Source of the DNA: Burkholderia sp. D-99
GTDB taxonomy: Bacteria > Pseudomonadota > Gammaproteobacteria > Burkholderiales > Burkholderiaceae
Direction of reading: 5' to 3'
Length of the DNA stretch: 64,000 nucleotides
Assembly (NCBI RefSeq): GCF_011605345.1
Contig: NZ_JAAOXM010000015.1
Location: 1 to 64,000, forward strand
Position 1 is the stretch's first letter. Every line of letters starts with the position of its first letter. Positions 35,674-44,067 of this stretch are shown one piece after another. Under the pieces are notes generated by a model, which saw nothing but the letters and a program-made list of their open reading frames with translations, was not told the DNA's origin and did not search any database. The position numbers and the translations under genes were made by a program.

Positions 35674-36810
35674 ATGCCCGCGATGCCACGCCTGCCGATC
35701 CGTTTTGCCCTTGCCGCCAGCCTGTCCGCCGTCTTCGCCCTCAGCGCCTGCGGAGGTGACGATGTCGCCGCCGTCGCGCGTTCGGACGCGCAAACGCCGT
35801 CCGGCGGCACCCCGACCACGCCTGCCCCGACGCCGCCCGCCACCGTCACGCCGCAACCGGGCAAGTGGAAGGCCGCCCGTGCGGGCGACCTGATCGACGT
35901 GACGCTCGGCGACCTCCATCCGACGCAAGGTGCAATCGGCTATGACCAGATCTACTACAAGCTCGGCCGCTACGAACTGCAGCCCGACAAGAAATTCGAC
36001 GACTTCTGCGCGGACGAAGGCCTGGGTGGCATCGCTTCGGCTGGCTACACGGCCAAGTCGGTGCTGCGCGAGCCCGCGAGCTACATGTGCACGACGACCG
36101 ACGCAAACGCCCGCGACCGCTCGGTGCTGAACCCGGTCGTGATCGGCCCGAACGGCGATGCGCTGTACCTGACCGACGGCCACCACGGCCTGTCGACCTA
36201 CTACGAGACGCCCGACGGCGGCCCGGCGCTGCACGTGCACGTCGTCGTCAAGGACAACCTCAGCAACTACTCGGGCGACGCGTTCTGGCAGCAGATGCAG
36301 AACCGCGGCTATCTGCGCCTCAAGAACGGTGAAGGCAAGCCGATCACGAGCGCCCAGCTGCCGACCGGGCTCGGCCTGAAACTCGGGATGACGAACGACC
36401 GCTACCGCTCGCTCGTCTATTTCACGCGCGACATCGCCTACAGCAAGCCCGCACAAGCCACCGACTACCTCGAGTTCTACTGGGCCGACTGGCTGCGCGC
36501 GCAACCGGGCACGTTCTCGCTCGCCGGCTATGACCTGACGCGCGCCGGCGCAACCGACCCCGATCCGGCGAAGGCCGACACGGGCTATCTGAATGCGGTC
36601 TGGAATGCATCGACGCGCATGGTCGCGGCCACGGATCCCGTGATCGACGGCAAGACGGGCGCCGACCTCGGGCGCGCGGACGCGATCAACGGAGGGAAGA
36701 AATACAACAAGGGGGAATTCGACAAGCTGCGCCAGCCGATCGCGGCGGACAAGCCCGGCAAGATCGCGTACGCGCTCGACTACAAGACGCGCCACGCGCT
36801 ACCGCAGTAA
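35674..36810 (+). CDS. ParB/Srx-fold domain lipoprotein
   Basis: A 378-residue predicted lipoprotein: hydrophobic signal, lipobox ending at Cys26 (LSAC-GGDD), a Pro/Thr-rich linker (40-63), then a putative ParB-like nuclease domain (ParBc_2 type, about 64-200) with VTLGDLHPTQGAIGYDQI, LNPVVIGPNGDALYLTDGHHGLS and the DGHH motif at 168-171. The rest (to 378) resembles no domain I can name. An alternative ATG at 35611 would give an unusual extended signal. An exported ParB/sulfiredoxin-like fold cannot act in chromosome partition; its role is unknown. Confidence 0.72.
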   Translation: MPAMPRLPIRFALAASLSAVFALSACGGDDVAAVARSDAQTPSGGTPTTPAPTPPATVTPQPGKWKAARAGDLIDVTLGDLHPTQGAIGYDQIYYKLGRYELQPDKKFDDFCADEGLGGIASAGYTAKSVLREPASYMCTTTDANARDRSVLNPVVIGPNGDALYLTDGHHGLSTYYETPDGGPALHVHVVVKDNLSNYSGDAFWQQMQNRGYLRLKNGEGKPITSAQLPTGLGLKLGMTNDRYRSLVYFTRDIAYSKPAQATDYLEFYWADWLRAQPGTFSLAGYDLTRAGATDPDPAKADTGYLNAVWNASTRMVAATDPVIDGKTGADLGRADAINGGKKYNKGEFDKLRQPIAADKPGKIAYALDYKTRHALPQ

Positions 36811-36877
36811 GCAGCCAGCACCACACCGGAACGCAGGAAGGGAGCCCGGCCGGCCATGCCGGACGGGGCCCGCTGGC

Positions 36878-37540
36878 TCAGAGCACCTTTCGGTACCCGT
36901 CGTCGTCGCTTGCGGCATCCAGGTGCGATACGTCGGCCCACTGCACGACCTGCGCGCGGCCATCCACGTAGTCGACGACGTTGATGCTCGTGTTGAGCAG
37001 TTGATAATTGCGCGGCGCCGAGAGTTCAATGCCGTTCGCAAACCGGTACACGCTGTCGAGCACGCCGCCGTGCGCGACACACGCGATCCGGCCGCCCGGG
37101 TGCGCGGCCACGATCGGCTCGAGCGCATGCAGCACACGATGATAGAACTCACGCTGCGACTCGCCGCCTTCCGGCGCGAAGCCCGGATCGCGCGTCTGCC
37201 ACACCGCGTATGCGTCCGGAAACAGCACCTCGATCTCGGTGCTGTCGTGCCCCTGGAATGCGCCGTACGAGCGTTCGCGCAGCCCTTCCCGCAGCAGCAG
37301 CGGCAACCCGAGCGCATCGGCGAAGGGCTGCGCGGTCTGTTGCGCGCGCATCAGGTCGCTCGAATAGACCGCGTCGATCCGCGCACCGTCACGCGCGTCG
37401 CGTGCGAGCCGCGCGGCCAGCTTTTGCGCCTGCGCGAGCCCCGTGTCGGCCAGCGGAATGTCGATATGACCCTGGATGCGCTTGATGCGATTCCAGGCCG
37501 TCTCGCCATGGCGGATGAAAAGAATCTGCGTGGTGGCCAT
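36878..37540 (-). CDS. gpmB: histidine phosphatase family protein (GpmB-like)
   Basis: A 220-residue phosphatase/phosphoglycerate mutase superfamily enzyme. The catalytic motif LFIRHGETAWN (6-16) has the phosphorylated His10; second His in VAHGGVLDS (about 155-163). Name GpmB is by likeness only; many such proteins are broad phosphatases. Third gene after tyrS and dtd on the minus strand (23 nt after dtd). Confidence 0.85.
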   Translation of the reverse strand: MATTQILFIRHGETAWNRIKRIQGHIDIPLADTGLAQAQKLAARLARDARDGARIDAVYSSDLMRAQQTAQPFADALGLPLLLREGLRERSYGAFQGHDSTEIEVLFPDAYAVWQTRDPGFAPEGGESQREFYHRVLHALEPIVAAHPGGRIACVAHGGVLDSVYRFANGIELSAPRNYQLLNTSINVVDYVDGRAQVVQWADVSHLDAASDDDGYRKVL

Positions 37541-37563
37541 CGCGGCGCGTCTCCGGGGAAGAA

Positions 37564-38022
37564 TCAGGGCCGCACTTGCAGCCAGAATGTCACGGGGCCG
37601 TCGTTGACGAGCGAAACCTGCATGTCGGCGCCGAACTCGCCCGTCTCGACGACCGGATGGCGCGCACGCGCTGCCGCGACAAAATAGTCGAACAGCCGCG
37701 CACCTTCGTCGGGCGGCGCGGCCGGCGTGAAGCTCGGACGCAGCCCGCTGTTGGTATCGGCCGCCAGCGTGAACTGCGACACGAGCAGCAGGCCGCCTGC
37801 GCGGCCTTCACCGTCGATATTCGACACCGGCAGGTTCATCTTGCCGGCGGCGTCGCTGAACACACGGTAGCCGAGCATTTTCGCGACCAGTTTGTCGGCC
37901 GCCGCGTCGGTGTCGCCGCGCTCCGCGCAGACGAGCGCGAGCAGGCCCGCGCCGATCTCGCCCGTCGTGCGGTCGCCGACGCGCACGTCGGCGCGCTTCA
38001 CGCGCTGGATCAGCGCGATCAT
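37564..38022 (-). CDS. dtd: D-aminoacyl-tRNA deacylase
   Basis: A 152-residue proofreading enzyme that hydrolyses D-amino acids (and glycine mischarged on tRNA-Ala) from tRNA. Motifs: MIALIQRVKRADVRV at the start, GGLLLVSQFTLAAD (about 73-86) and the C-terminal NDGPVTFWLQ with the Gly-cis-Pro. ATG 38022 overlaps the tyrS stop (ATGA), so it is coupled to tyrosyl-tRNA synthetase, a sensible partner because TyrRS mischarges D-Tyr. Confidence 0.95.
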   Translation of the reverse strand: MIALIQRVKRADVRVGDRTTGEIGAGLLALVCAERGDTDAAADKLVAKMLGYRVFSDAAGKMNLPVSNIDGEGRAGGLLLVSQFTLAADTNSGLRPSFTPAAPPDEGARLFDYFVAAARARHPVVETGEFGADMQVSLVNDGPVTFWLQVRP

Positions 38023-39260
38023 GCGGTCAGCGTGACACGCGCGAAGCGGCGCTTGCCGACCTGCACGACGAACTCGCCGGCCTCGACCTTCAGGCCCTTG
38101 TCCGACACGGTCGCACCATCGATCTTCACGCCGCCCTGCTCGATGTTGCGCAGCGCTTCGCTCGTCGACGGCACGAGGCCGGCCTGCTTCAGCAGTTGGC
38201 CGATCGCGAGCGGCGCGCCCGCGAGCGTGACCGACGGAATGTCGTCCGGCACGCCGCCCTTCGCGCGGTGGTTGAAGTCCTCGAGCGCACGCTCGGCGTC
38301 GGCCTGCGAGTGGAACCGCGCGACGATTTCCTGCGCGAGCAGCACCTTGAAGTCGCGCGGGTTGCGGCCGCCTTCGGCCTCGCGCTTGAAGCCGGCGATC
38401 TCGTCCATGCTGCGGAACGACAGCAACTCGAAGTAACGCCACATCAGCGTGTCCGAGATGCTCATCAGCTTGCCGAACATGTCGGTCGGCTGCTCGCTGA
38501 TGCCGACATAGTTGCCCTTCGACTTCGACATCTTCTCGACGCCGTCGAGGCCTTCAAGCAGCGGCATCGTGAGAATGCACTGCTGTTCCTGGCCGTACTG
38601 CTTCTGCAGTTCGCGGCCGACCAGCAGGTTGAACTTCTGGTCGGTGCCGCCGAGCTCGAGGTCGGCGTTCAGCGCGACCGAATCGTAGCCCTGCATCAGC
38701 GGGTACAGGAATTCGTGGATCGAGATCGGCACGCCGCCCTGGAAGCGCTTCGTGAAATCCTCGCGCTCGAGGATCCGCGCGACCGTGTAGCGCGACGCAA
38801 GCTTGATCATCCCGTCCGCGCCGAGCGGCATCGACCATTCGCTGTTGTAGCGGATTTCGGTCTTGTCGCGATCGAGCACGAGCGCGGCTTGTTCGAAGTA
38901 GGTCTTCGCGTTCGACTCGATCTGCTCGCGCGTGAGCGGCGGGCGCGTCGCGTTGCGGCCCGACGGATCGCCGATCAGCGACGTGAAGTCGCCGATCAGG
39001 AAGATCACCGTGTGGCCGAGGTCCTGAAGCTGACGCATCTTGTTCAGCACGACCGTATGGCCGATGTGGATGTCGGGTGCGGTCGGGTCGAGGCCGAGCT
39101 TGATGCGAAGCGGCGTGCCCGTCGCCGCGCTGCGCGCGAGCTTCTGCGCGAACTCTTCCTCGACCAGCAGCTCGTCGACGCCGCGCTTCGTGACGGCGAG
39201 CGCATGCCGGACTTCGTCAGTGATCGGGAAAACGGGCTTGGAACTGGGTTCGGTGCTCAT
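38019..39260 (-). CDS. tyrS: tyrosyl-tRNA synthetase
   Basis: Class I synthetase of 413 residues. The HIGH motif is at DIHIGHT (about 59-65) and KMSKS is present in VEKMSKSKGNYV (about 242-253); the C-terminus is an S4 RNA-binding domain. The start at 39260 gives MSTEPSSKPVFPITDEV, the family N-terminus; the longer open frame upstream is not coding. Drives dtd and the gpmB-like gene. Confidence 0.95.
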   Translation of the reverse strand: MSTEPSSKPVFPITDEVRHALAVTKRGVDELLVEEEFAQKLARSAATGTPLRIKLGLDPTAPDIHIGHTVVLNKMRQLQDLGHTVIFLIGDFTSLIGDPSGRNATRPPLTREQIESNAKTYFEQAALVLDRDKTEIRYNSEWSMPLGADGMIKLASRYTVARILEREDFTKRFQGGVPISIHEFLYPLMQGYDSVALNADLELGGTDQKFNLLVGRELQKQYGQEQQCILTMPLLEGLDGVEKMSKSKGNYVGISEQPTDMFGKLMSISDTLMWRYFELLSFRSMDEIAGFKREAEGGRNPRDFKVLLAQEIVARFHSQADAERALEDFNHRAKGGVPDDIPSVTLAGAPLAIGQLLKQAGLVPSTSEALRNIEQGGVKIDGATVSDKGLKVEAGEFVVQVGKRRFARVTLTA

Positions 39261-39402
39261 CGGTGCCAGGAAGAATGTCGCAAAAACAGGGATTTTCCCA
39301 TAACTTGCGCGCCCATCGCTTAACGGCGCGTCGCGTTGCGCGGATAATCGGGCGCAAGGCGCGCGGCACCGGCTCGCGCCGCACGATCCAGGAGAACCCA
39401 AC

Positions 39403-40551
39403 GTGCCGCAACGACAGCCGCAAAACGCCCATCCGGCCGACGGCATCTACTTCGGGCTGATGTCGGGAACCAGCATGGACGGCGTCGATGGCGTCGCCGT
39501 GCGTTTCGAGGCCGGCAAGGCGCCGGTCGTGCTCGCGGAAGCGTTCGTCGGCTTCGCACAATCACTGCGCGACGCATTGTTCGCGCTGCAACAGCCCGGT
39601 GACGACGAGATCGACCGCGAATCGCTCGCCGCGAACGCGCTGGTCGCGCGCTACGCGGTGTGCTGCCACGAATTGCAGCGCACGGCCGGGCTGTCGCGCG
39701 ACGAGATTCGCGCGATCGGCGTGCACGGCCAGACCGTACGCCATCGCCCCGAGCGCGGCTATACGCGGCAGCTCAACAACCCGGCGCTGCTCGCCGAGCT
39801 GACCCAGGTCGACGTGATCGCCGATTTTCGCAGCCGCGATGTCGCGGCAGGCGGCCACGGGGCACCGCTCGCGCCGGCCTTCCACGCAACGGTGTTCGGC
39901 GCACCGGGCGAGACGCGCGTCGTCTGCAATCTCGGCGGGATCAGCAACATCACAATCCTGCCCGGCGAAGGCGGTGACGTGCGCGGGTTCGACTGCGGCC
40001 CCGCGAACGCGCTGCTCGACGAATGGGCGACCCGCCATCTGGGCAAGCCGTACGACGACGGCGGCAAGTTCGCCGCGCGTGGCACCGTCCACGCACCGCT
40101 GCTCGACGCGCTGCTCGACGAGCCGTATTTCGCCGCACTGCCGCCGAAAAGCACCGGGCGCGACCTGTTCAATCCCGCCTGGCTCGACGCGAAGCTCGCG
40201 ACGTTTGCACAAGTCGCGCCGCAGGATGTGCAGGCGACCCTCACCGCGCTCACCGCCGTTTCGGTCGCGCGCGAGATCGCACGGCACGCAGCGGGCTGCA
40301 AGGCCGTGTTTGTATGCGGCGGCGGCGCCCGCAATCCGGTGCTGCTCGACGCGCTCCGGCACGCGCTGGCCGAGGCTGGCGTGACGGCCACGGTCGATAC
40401 GACGGCTGCGCTTGGCGTGCCGCCTCAGCAGGTCGAGGCACTCGCGTTCGCGTGGCTCGCGTACCGTTTCACCGCGCGCCAGCCCGGCAATCTCGCGACG
40501 GTCACCGGCGCGGCCGGCAACCGCGTGCTCGGCGCGCTCTATCCGCGCTGA
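39403..40551 (+). CDS. anmK: anhydro-N-acetylmuramic acid kinase
   Basis: Cell-wall recycling kinase of 382 residues that opens and phosphorylates anhydroMurNAc to MurNAc-6-phosphate. ATP-phosphate loop GLMSGTSMDGVDGV (about 18-31), plus GVHGQTVRH and FVCGGGARNP. The start is GTG at 39403, with AGGAG 8 nt upstream. Divergent from tyrS. Confidence 0.94.
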   Translation: MPQRQPQNAHPADGIYFGLMSGTSMDGVDGVAVRFEAGKAPVVLAEAFVGFAQSLRDALFALQQPGDDEIDRESLAANALVARYAVCCHELQRTAGLSRDEIRAIGVHGQTVRHRPERGYTRQLNNPALLAELTQVDVIADFRSRDVAAGGHGAPLAPAFHATVFGAPGETRVVCNLGGISNITILPGEGGDVRGFDCGPANALLDEWATRHLGKPYDDGGKFAARGTVHAPLLDALLDEPYFAALPPKSTGRDLFNPAWLDAKLATFAQVAPQDVQATLTALTAVSVAREIARHAAGCKAVFVCGGGARNPVLLDALRHALAEAGVTATVDTTAALGVPPQQVEALAFAWLAYRFTARQPGNLATVTGAAGNRVLGALYPR

Positions 40552-40595
40552 CGCGATACCTGCCGCGCGGCGGGCGCCGCATGGCAAACGGGCAT

Positions 40596-40623
40596 AAAAA
40601 ACGGGGCATGAAGCCCCGTTTTT
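40596..40623. terminator. bidirectional intrinsic terminator between anmK and erpA
   Basis: Arms AAAAACGGGGC (40597-40607) and GCCCCGTTTTT (40613-40623), 5-nt loop, A/T tracts on both sides; suits both convergent genes. Confidence 0.9.
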
Positions 40624-40657
40624 CTTTCCGGCGAACCGGTGTGGACCTGTCGTGCGC

Positions 40658-41029
40658 TCAGACCGAGAACGACGAGCCGCACCCGCAGGTGGTGCTCGCG
40701 TTCGGGTTCTTGATCACGAACTGGGCGCCGTTGAGGTCGTCCTTGTAGTCGATCTCGGCGCCGACCAGGTACTGGTAGCTCATCGAGTCGATCAGGAGCT
40801 GGACACCGTTCTTGTTCATCACGGTGTCGTCCTCGTTGACTTCCTCGTCGAACGTGAAGCCGTACTGGAAGCCGGAGCAGCCGCCGCCCTGCACGAACAC
40901 GCGCAGCTTCAGGTCGGGATTGCCCTCTTCGTCGATCAGTTGCTTGACCTTGTCGGCCGCGGCGTCGGTGAAGACGAACGGAACCGGCATTTCGGCCGTC
41001 GTTGCTGCGGATTCGGTAACAGCGTTCAT
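40658..41029 (-). CDS. erpA: iron-sulfur cluster insertion protein ErpA
   Basis: A-type Fe-S carrier of 123 residues. The three cysteines are in GGGCSGFQYG (about 54) and CGCGSSF (near the C-terminus). FTDAAADKVKQLIDEEGNPDLKLRVFVQGGGCSG is family-typical. Delivers clusters to apo-proteins, including those of isoprenoid synthesis. A TACAAT -10 (41059-41064, minus) lies 30 nt upstream; GGAG precedes the ATG. Confidence 0.94.
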   Translation of the reverse strand: MNAVTESAATTAEMPVPFVFTDAAADKVKQLIDEEGNPDLKLRVFVQGGGCSGFQYGFTFDEEVNEDDTVMNKNGVQLLIDSMSYQYLVGAEIDYKDDLNGAQFVIKNPNASTTCGCGSSFSV

Positions 41030-41058
41030 TGCGAACTCTCCAAAAAGCTTTAGCCGCT

Positions 41059-41064
41059 ATTGTA
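41059..41064 (-). promoter_or_regulatory. putative -10 box TACAAT for erpA
   Basis: Reading the minus strand, TACAAT ends 29 nt before the erpA ATG. It is downstream of the rpsI terminator, so erpA can be transcribed independently. Confidence 0.45.
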
Positions 41065-41171
41065 GGGCCGATCAGAAGATCGTGCTGAAGTCCATGAAAT
41101 CAATAGGTTCTTGTCGAATTCATCAAGCACGCACGCGCGGGCCGCGGCAGCACGCGCCTGGAAACGGACAT

Positions 41172-41205
41172 AAAAAAACCGCCAGCGCGAAAGCTGGCGG
41201 TTTTT
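41172..41205. terminator. intrinsic terminator after rpsI
   Basis: Perfect 13-bp arms (41174-41186 and 41193-41205) around a 6-nt loop. On the minus strand, T tract follows; ends the rplM-rpsI transcript before erpA. Confidence 0.9.
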
Positions 41206-41247
41206 CCGGCGGACGCCGCCCGGGAGCGGCGAGGCCATGAAGCGAAA

Positions 41248-41640
41248 TTAACGCTTCGAGAACTGCTTTGCGCGACGTGCCTTGCGCAGACCAACCTTCT
41301 TACGCTCGACTTCACGCGCATCGCGCGTGACGAAACCAGCGCTCGACAGCGACGGCTTCAGCGTTGCGTCGTAGTCGATCAGTGCACGGGTGATGCCGTG
41401 GCGCACTGCGCCTGCCTGGCCCGTTTCACCGCCGCCATTGACGTTCACCTTGATGTCGAACGTCTGGCCGTGGTTCGTGAGTTCCAGCGGTTGACGCACG
41501 ATCATCAGCGACGTTTCGCGCGAGAAGTAGTCAGCGATGGGCTTGCCGTTGACGATGATATCGCCCTTGCCAGCCTTGATGAAGACACGTGCGACTGCGC
41601 TCTTGCGGCGGCCCGTACCGTAGTTCCAGTTACCGATCAT
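41248..41640 (-). CDS. rpsI: 30S ribosomal protein S9
   Basis: A 130-residue S9 with the conserved NYGTGRRKSAVARVF start and the basic C-terminal tail ending RRAKQFSKR that reaches the ribosomal P site. It follows rplM by 10 nt; AAGGGG precedes the ATG. Confidence 0.99.
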   Translation of the reverse strand: MIGNWNYGTGRRKSAVARVFIKAGKGDIIVNGKPIADYFSRETSLMIVRQPLELTNHGQTFDIKVNVNGGGETGQAGAVRHGITRALIDYDATLKPSLSSAGFVTRDAREVERKKVGLRKARRAKQFSKR

Positions 41641-41650
41641 GTGGGTCCCC

Positions 41651-42079
41651 TTAGATCTCGAGCGCCTTCGGCTGTTGAGCCGAGTGCGGATGCGTCGCTT
41701 CTGCGTAGACCTTCAGCTTCTTGATCATCGCGTAGCCGAGCGGGCCCTTCGGCAGCATGCCCTTGACCGCCTTCTCGAGCGCACGGCCCGGGAAGCGTTC
41801 TTGCATCTTGCCGAACGTCGTTTCATAGATACCGCCCGGGTAGCCCGAGTGACGGTAGTACTTCTTGTCCAGCGTCTTGTTGCCCGTGACTTTCAACTTG
41901 CTCGCGTTGACGATGATGATGAAATCACCGGTGTCGACGTGCGGAGTGAACTCAGGCTTGTGCTTGCCGCGCAGACGGCGTGCCACTTCGCTGGCAACAC
42001 GGCCGAGAACCTTATCCGTCGCGTCAATCACGTACCATTCGCGCGTCACCTCATGGGCTTTTGCGGAAAACGTCTTCAT
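41651..42079 (-). CDS. rplM: 50S ribosomal protein L13
   Basis: A 142-residue L13 (start MKTFSAKAHEVTREWYVIDA; VVNASKLKVTGNK-like segment at about 55-70). First gene of the rplM-rpsI operon. The frame is open for 34 more codons upstream, but L13 homologues begin at this Met. The leader is about 115 nt from a strong promoter; in E. coli L13 represses this operon through the mRNA leader, so autoregulation here is possible. Confidence 0.98.
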   Translation of the reverse strand: MKTFSAKAHEVTREWYVIDATDKVLGRVASEVARRLRGKHKPEFTPHVDTGDFIIIVNASKLKVTGNKTLDKKYYRHSGYPGGIYETTFGKMQERFPGRALEKAVKGMLPKGPLGYAMIKKLKVYAEATHPHSAQQPKALEI

Positions 42080-42200
42080 GATCGATCCAAAAAAAATGCT
42101 TTGCCCGAAGTATTCGTCCTGCTTGTCTATGTGCGCTTCGAGGCGCGGTGCAGGCTCTCCCTGTTCTTTTTCCGTGGGCATGAATGCGGAAAAGCCCTGA

Positions 42201-42230
42201 ATTATAAAGGAAATACGGCAAGGCGGTCAA
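42201..42230 (-). promoter_or_regulatory. strong sigma70 promoter of rplM-rpsI
   Basis: Minus strand: -35 TTGACC (complement of 42225-42230), 18-nt spacer, -10 TATAAT (42201-42206). The expected start is near 42194, giving a leader of about 115 nt before the rplM ATG at 42079. Confidence 0.8.
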
Positions 42231-42390
42231 AGGGAATCCACTTCCCCTGCGCACGGCGGCCGAAATGGGCCAAAATCCGGTCGTGCCCCGACAAGCCAGG
42301 CGAACCGAGCGCCCGGGGAGGCACCCATCGACGCGCGGCACGTGACCTTGCCGCGCCAGACCGGCCGAATACGGAAAACAACAAACTAGC

Positions 42391-42696
42391 ATGATGAATC
42401 AACGACTTACGCCCATCCTTGCGGCCGCATTGCTGGCCGCCGCGGCACCTGCCGTCGCCGCCCGCGCCGACTGCGAAGCCAAGCTCGATGCACTCGATAC
42501 ACGCCTTGCCGAAGCCCGCGCCGCCCATGCCGAGGATCGCGTCGCCCGCCTGCGCGCGGTGCGCGAACGCGTCCGCCACTTCTGCGCACGCGGGCACGGC
42601 CATGCGTCGGCCGTCCACGCGCCGGCGCCTGACGCGCGCTCGCGCGGCACACCGCTCGACGCGGCATCGCAGCCGGCCGCCAGGCAGCCCGCGTGA
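42391..42696 (+). CDS. small secreted protein, DUF1090/YqjC-like
   Basis: A 101-residue protein. Signal peptide about 1-25 (cleavage ARA-DCE or nearby), then a short helical segment CEAKLDALDTRLAEARAAHAEDRVARLRAVRERVRHFC whose two Cys about 37 residues apart resemble the DUF1090 (YqjC) family. The C-terminal 35 residues are Ala/Pro/His-rich and probably disordered. No good Shine-Dalgarno is seen. Divergent from rplM across 311 bp, which also holds the rplM promoter. Function unknown. Confidence 0.65.
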   Translation: MMNQRLTPILAAALLAAAAPAVAARADCEAKLDALDTRLAEARAAHAEDRVARLRAVRERVRHFCARGHGHASAVHAPAPDARSRGTPLDAASQPAARQPA

Positions 42697-42740
42697 CCCT
42701 GTCGGGGCGCGCAAACCGCGCGCCGATGTTTGCATGGGAC

Positions 42741-42832
42741 GAAAAAAAGCCCGAACGGCTGGTTCGGGCTTAATCCACCATAGGAGGAGGTGGAGGAGAC
42801 ATTCGGAGGTTGCCGCAGCGCGACAACCAATG
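42741..42832 (-). ncRNA. candidate small RNA with anti-Shine-Dalgarno linker
   Basis: A 92-nt minus-strand transcript is predicted from a good promoter (42839-42867) to an intrinsic terminator. From 5': a hairpin (42808-42828, arms GGTTG/CAACC plus inner CGC/GCG), an unpaired CU-rich stretch (about 42781-42807) with three CCTCC blocks complementary to Shine-Dalgarno AGGAGG, and a terminator hairpin (arms 42747-42756 and 42762-42771) followed by seven T. This two-hairpin layout with exposed anti-SD resembles trans-acting sRNAs described in Burkholderia. An 11-codon ORF (42802-42770, M-S-P5-M-V-D) lies inside; it could be a polyproline peptide, but it has no Shine-Dalgarno. Confidence 0.72.
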
Positions 42833-42838
42833 AGGCTC

Positions 42839-42867
42839 ATTATACGAACGCGTCGCCGACTTCACAA
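42839..42867 (-). promoter_or_regulatory. sigma70 promoter of the candidate sRNA
   Basis: Minus strand: -35 TTGTGA (complement of 42862-42867), exactly 17 nt, -10 TATAAT (42839-42844). Start expected near 42831-42832. Confidence 0.75.
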
Positions 42868-43101
42868 GAAAATTTGCATTACGAAATCAAACACCATTAT
42901 GTGAAATTTATGGCGGCACGTTTGAATAGTCGATTTTCTCTTTGAAATCAAGCATCTGATCCCGACAGGCACGATCGGGAACCGCCCTCGGCTAGAGTAA
43001 AACCCCTAAGTCCGGAGGGAAATTGGCCGTCCGGCGCGCCGCCCGGGCGGCGCCTGCATTGCGCGTCGTGCACCGCATCAGCCGACCGTTGCGCTGCGGG
43101 C

Positions 43102-43107
43102 TACAAT
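43102..43107 (+). promoter_or_regulatory. putative -10 box TACAAT for the OsmC gene
   Basis: TACAAT 40 nt before the ATG at 43148; no clear -35. Confidence 0.4.
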
Positions 43108-43147
43108 GCCGGATCGAATCCGAATCAGGCAACGCGGGAGTGCAAGC

Positions 43148-43570
43148 ATGGAATGCAAAGTAAGCTGGATGGGTCAGGACGGCATGGCGTTTTCGGCCGA
43201 GACCGGCAGCGGCCACCTCGTCACGATGGATGGTGCGCCCGAAGGCGGCGGCCACAACCTCGCGCCGCGCCCGATGGAGATGGTGCTGCTCGGCACCGGC
43301 GGCTGCACGGCGTATGACGTCGTGCTGATCCTGAAGAAGAGCCGCCAGGAAGTCAGCGGCTGCTCGGTCACGCTGAAGGCCGAACGCGCGAGCGAAGACC
43401 CGAAGGTGTTCACGAAAGTGCACTTCCACTTCACCGTCACCGGCCGCAACCTGAACCCGGCCACCGTCGAGCGCGCGATCAACCTGTCGCACGACAAGTA
43501 TTGCTCCGCGTCGATCATGATCGCGAAGACAGCCGAACTCACGCATTCGTTCGACATCGTCGCCGGCTGA
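43148..43570 (+). CDS. OsmC family protein
   Basis: A 140-residue OsmC/YhfA-like protein. Visible: LVTMDGAPEGGGHNLAPRPMEMVLLGTGGCTAYDVVLILKK (about 20-62), with Cys in GGCTAYD and a second Cys at HDKYCSASIMI (about 119) as the pair expected for thiol peroxidase activity against organic hydroperoxides. ATG 43148 has no strong SD; an in-frame ATG at 43106 is less likely as it falls on the -10. Confidence 0.87.
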   Translation: MECKVSWMGQDGMAFSAETGSGHLVTMDGAPEGGGHNLAPRPMEMVLLGTGGCTAYDVVLILKKSRQEVSGCSVTLKAERASEDPKVFTKVHFHFTVTGRNLNPATVERAINLSHDKYCSASIMIAKTAELTHSFDIVAG

Positions 43571-43590
43571 ACGCGCGGCAAGTGCACATG

Positions 43591-43630
43591 AAAAAAGGGC
43601 CGGCGCTCCGTTGGGAGCCGCCGGCCCTTT
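43591..43630. terminator. intrinsic terminator shared by osmC and rnpB
   Basis: Stem of 13 bp with one bulge (43597-43609 with 43614-43627). Followed on the minus strand by six T, marking the end of RNase P RNA; on the plus strand by TTT. Confidence 0.85.
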
Positions 43631-43642
43631 CGTATTCGTACC

Positions 43643-44054
<412 letters not shown>

Positions 44055-44061
44055 GACGCGC

Positions 44062-44067
44062 ATTCTA
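44062..44067 (-). promoter_or_regulatory. -10 box TAGAAT of rnpB
   Basis: Minus strand TAGAAT, 7 nt before the predicted 5' end of RNase P RNA. It overlaps the stop codon of the upstream DUF3025 gene. The -35 is not clear. Confidence 0.55.
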
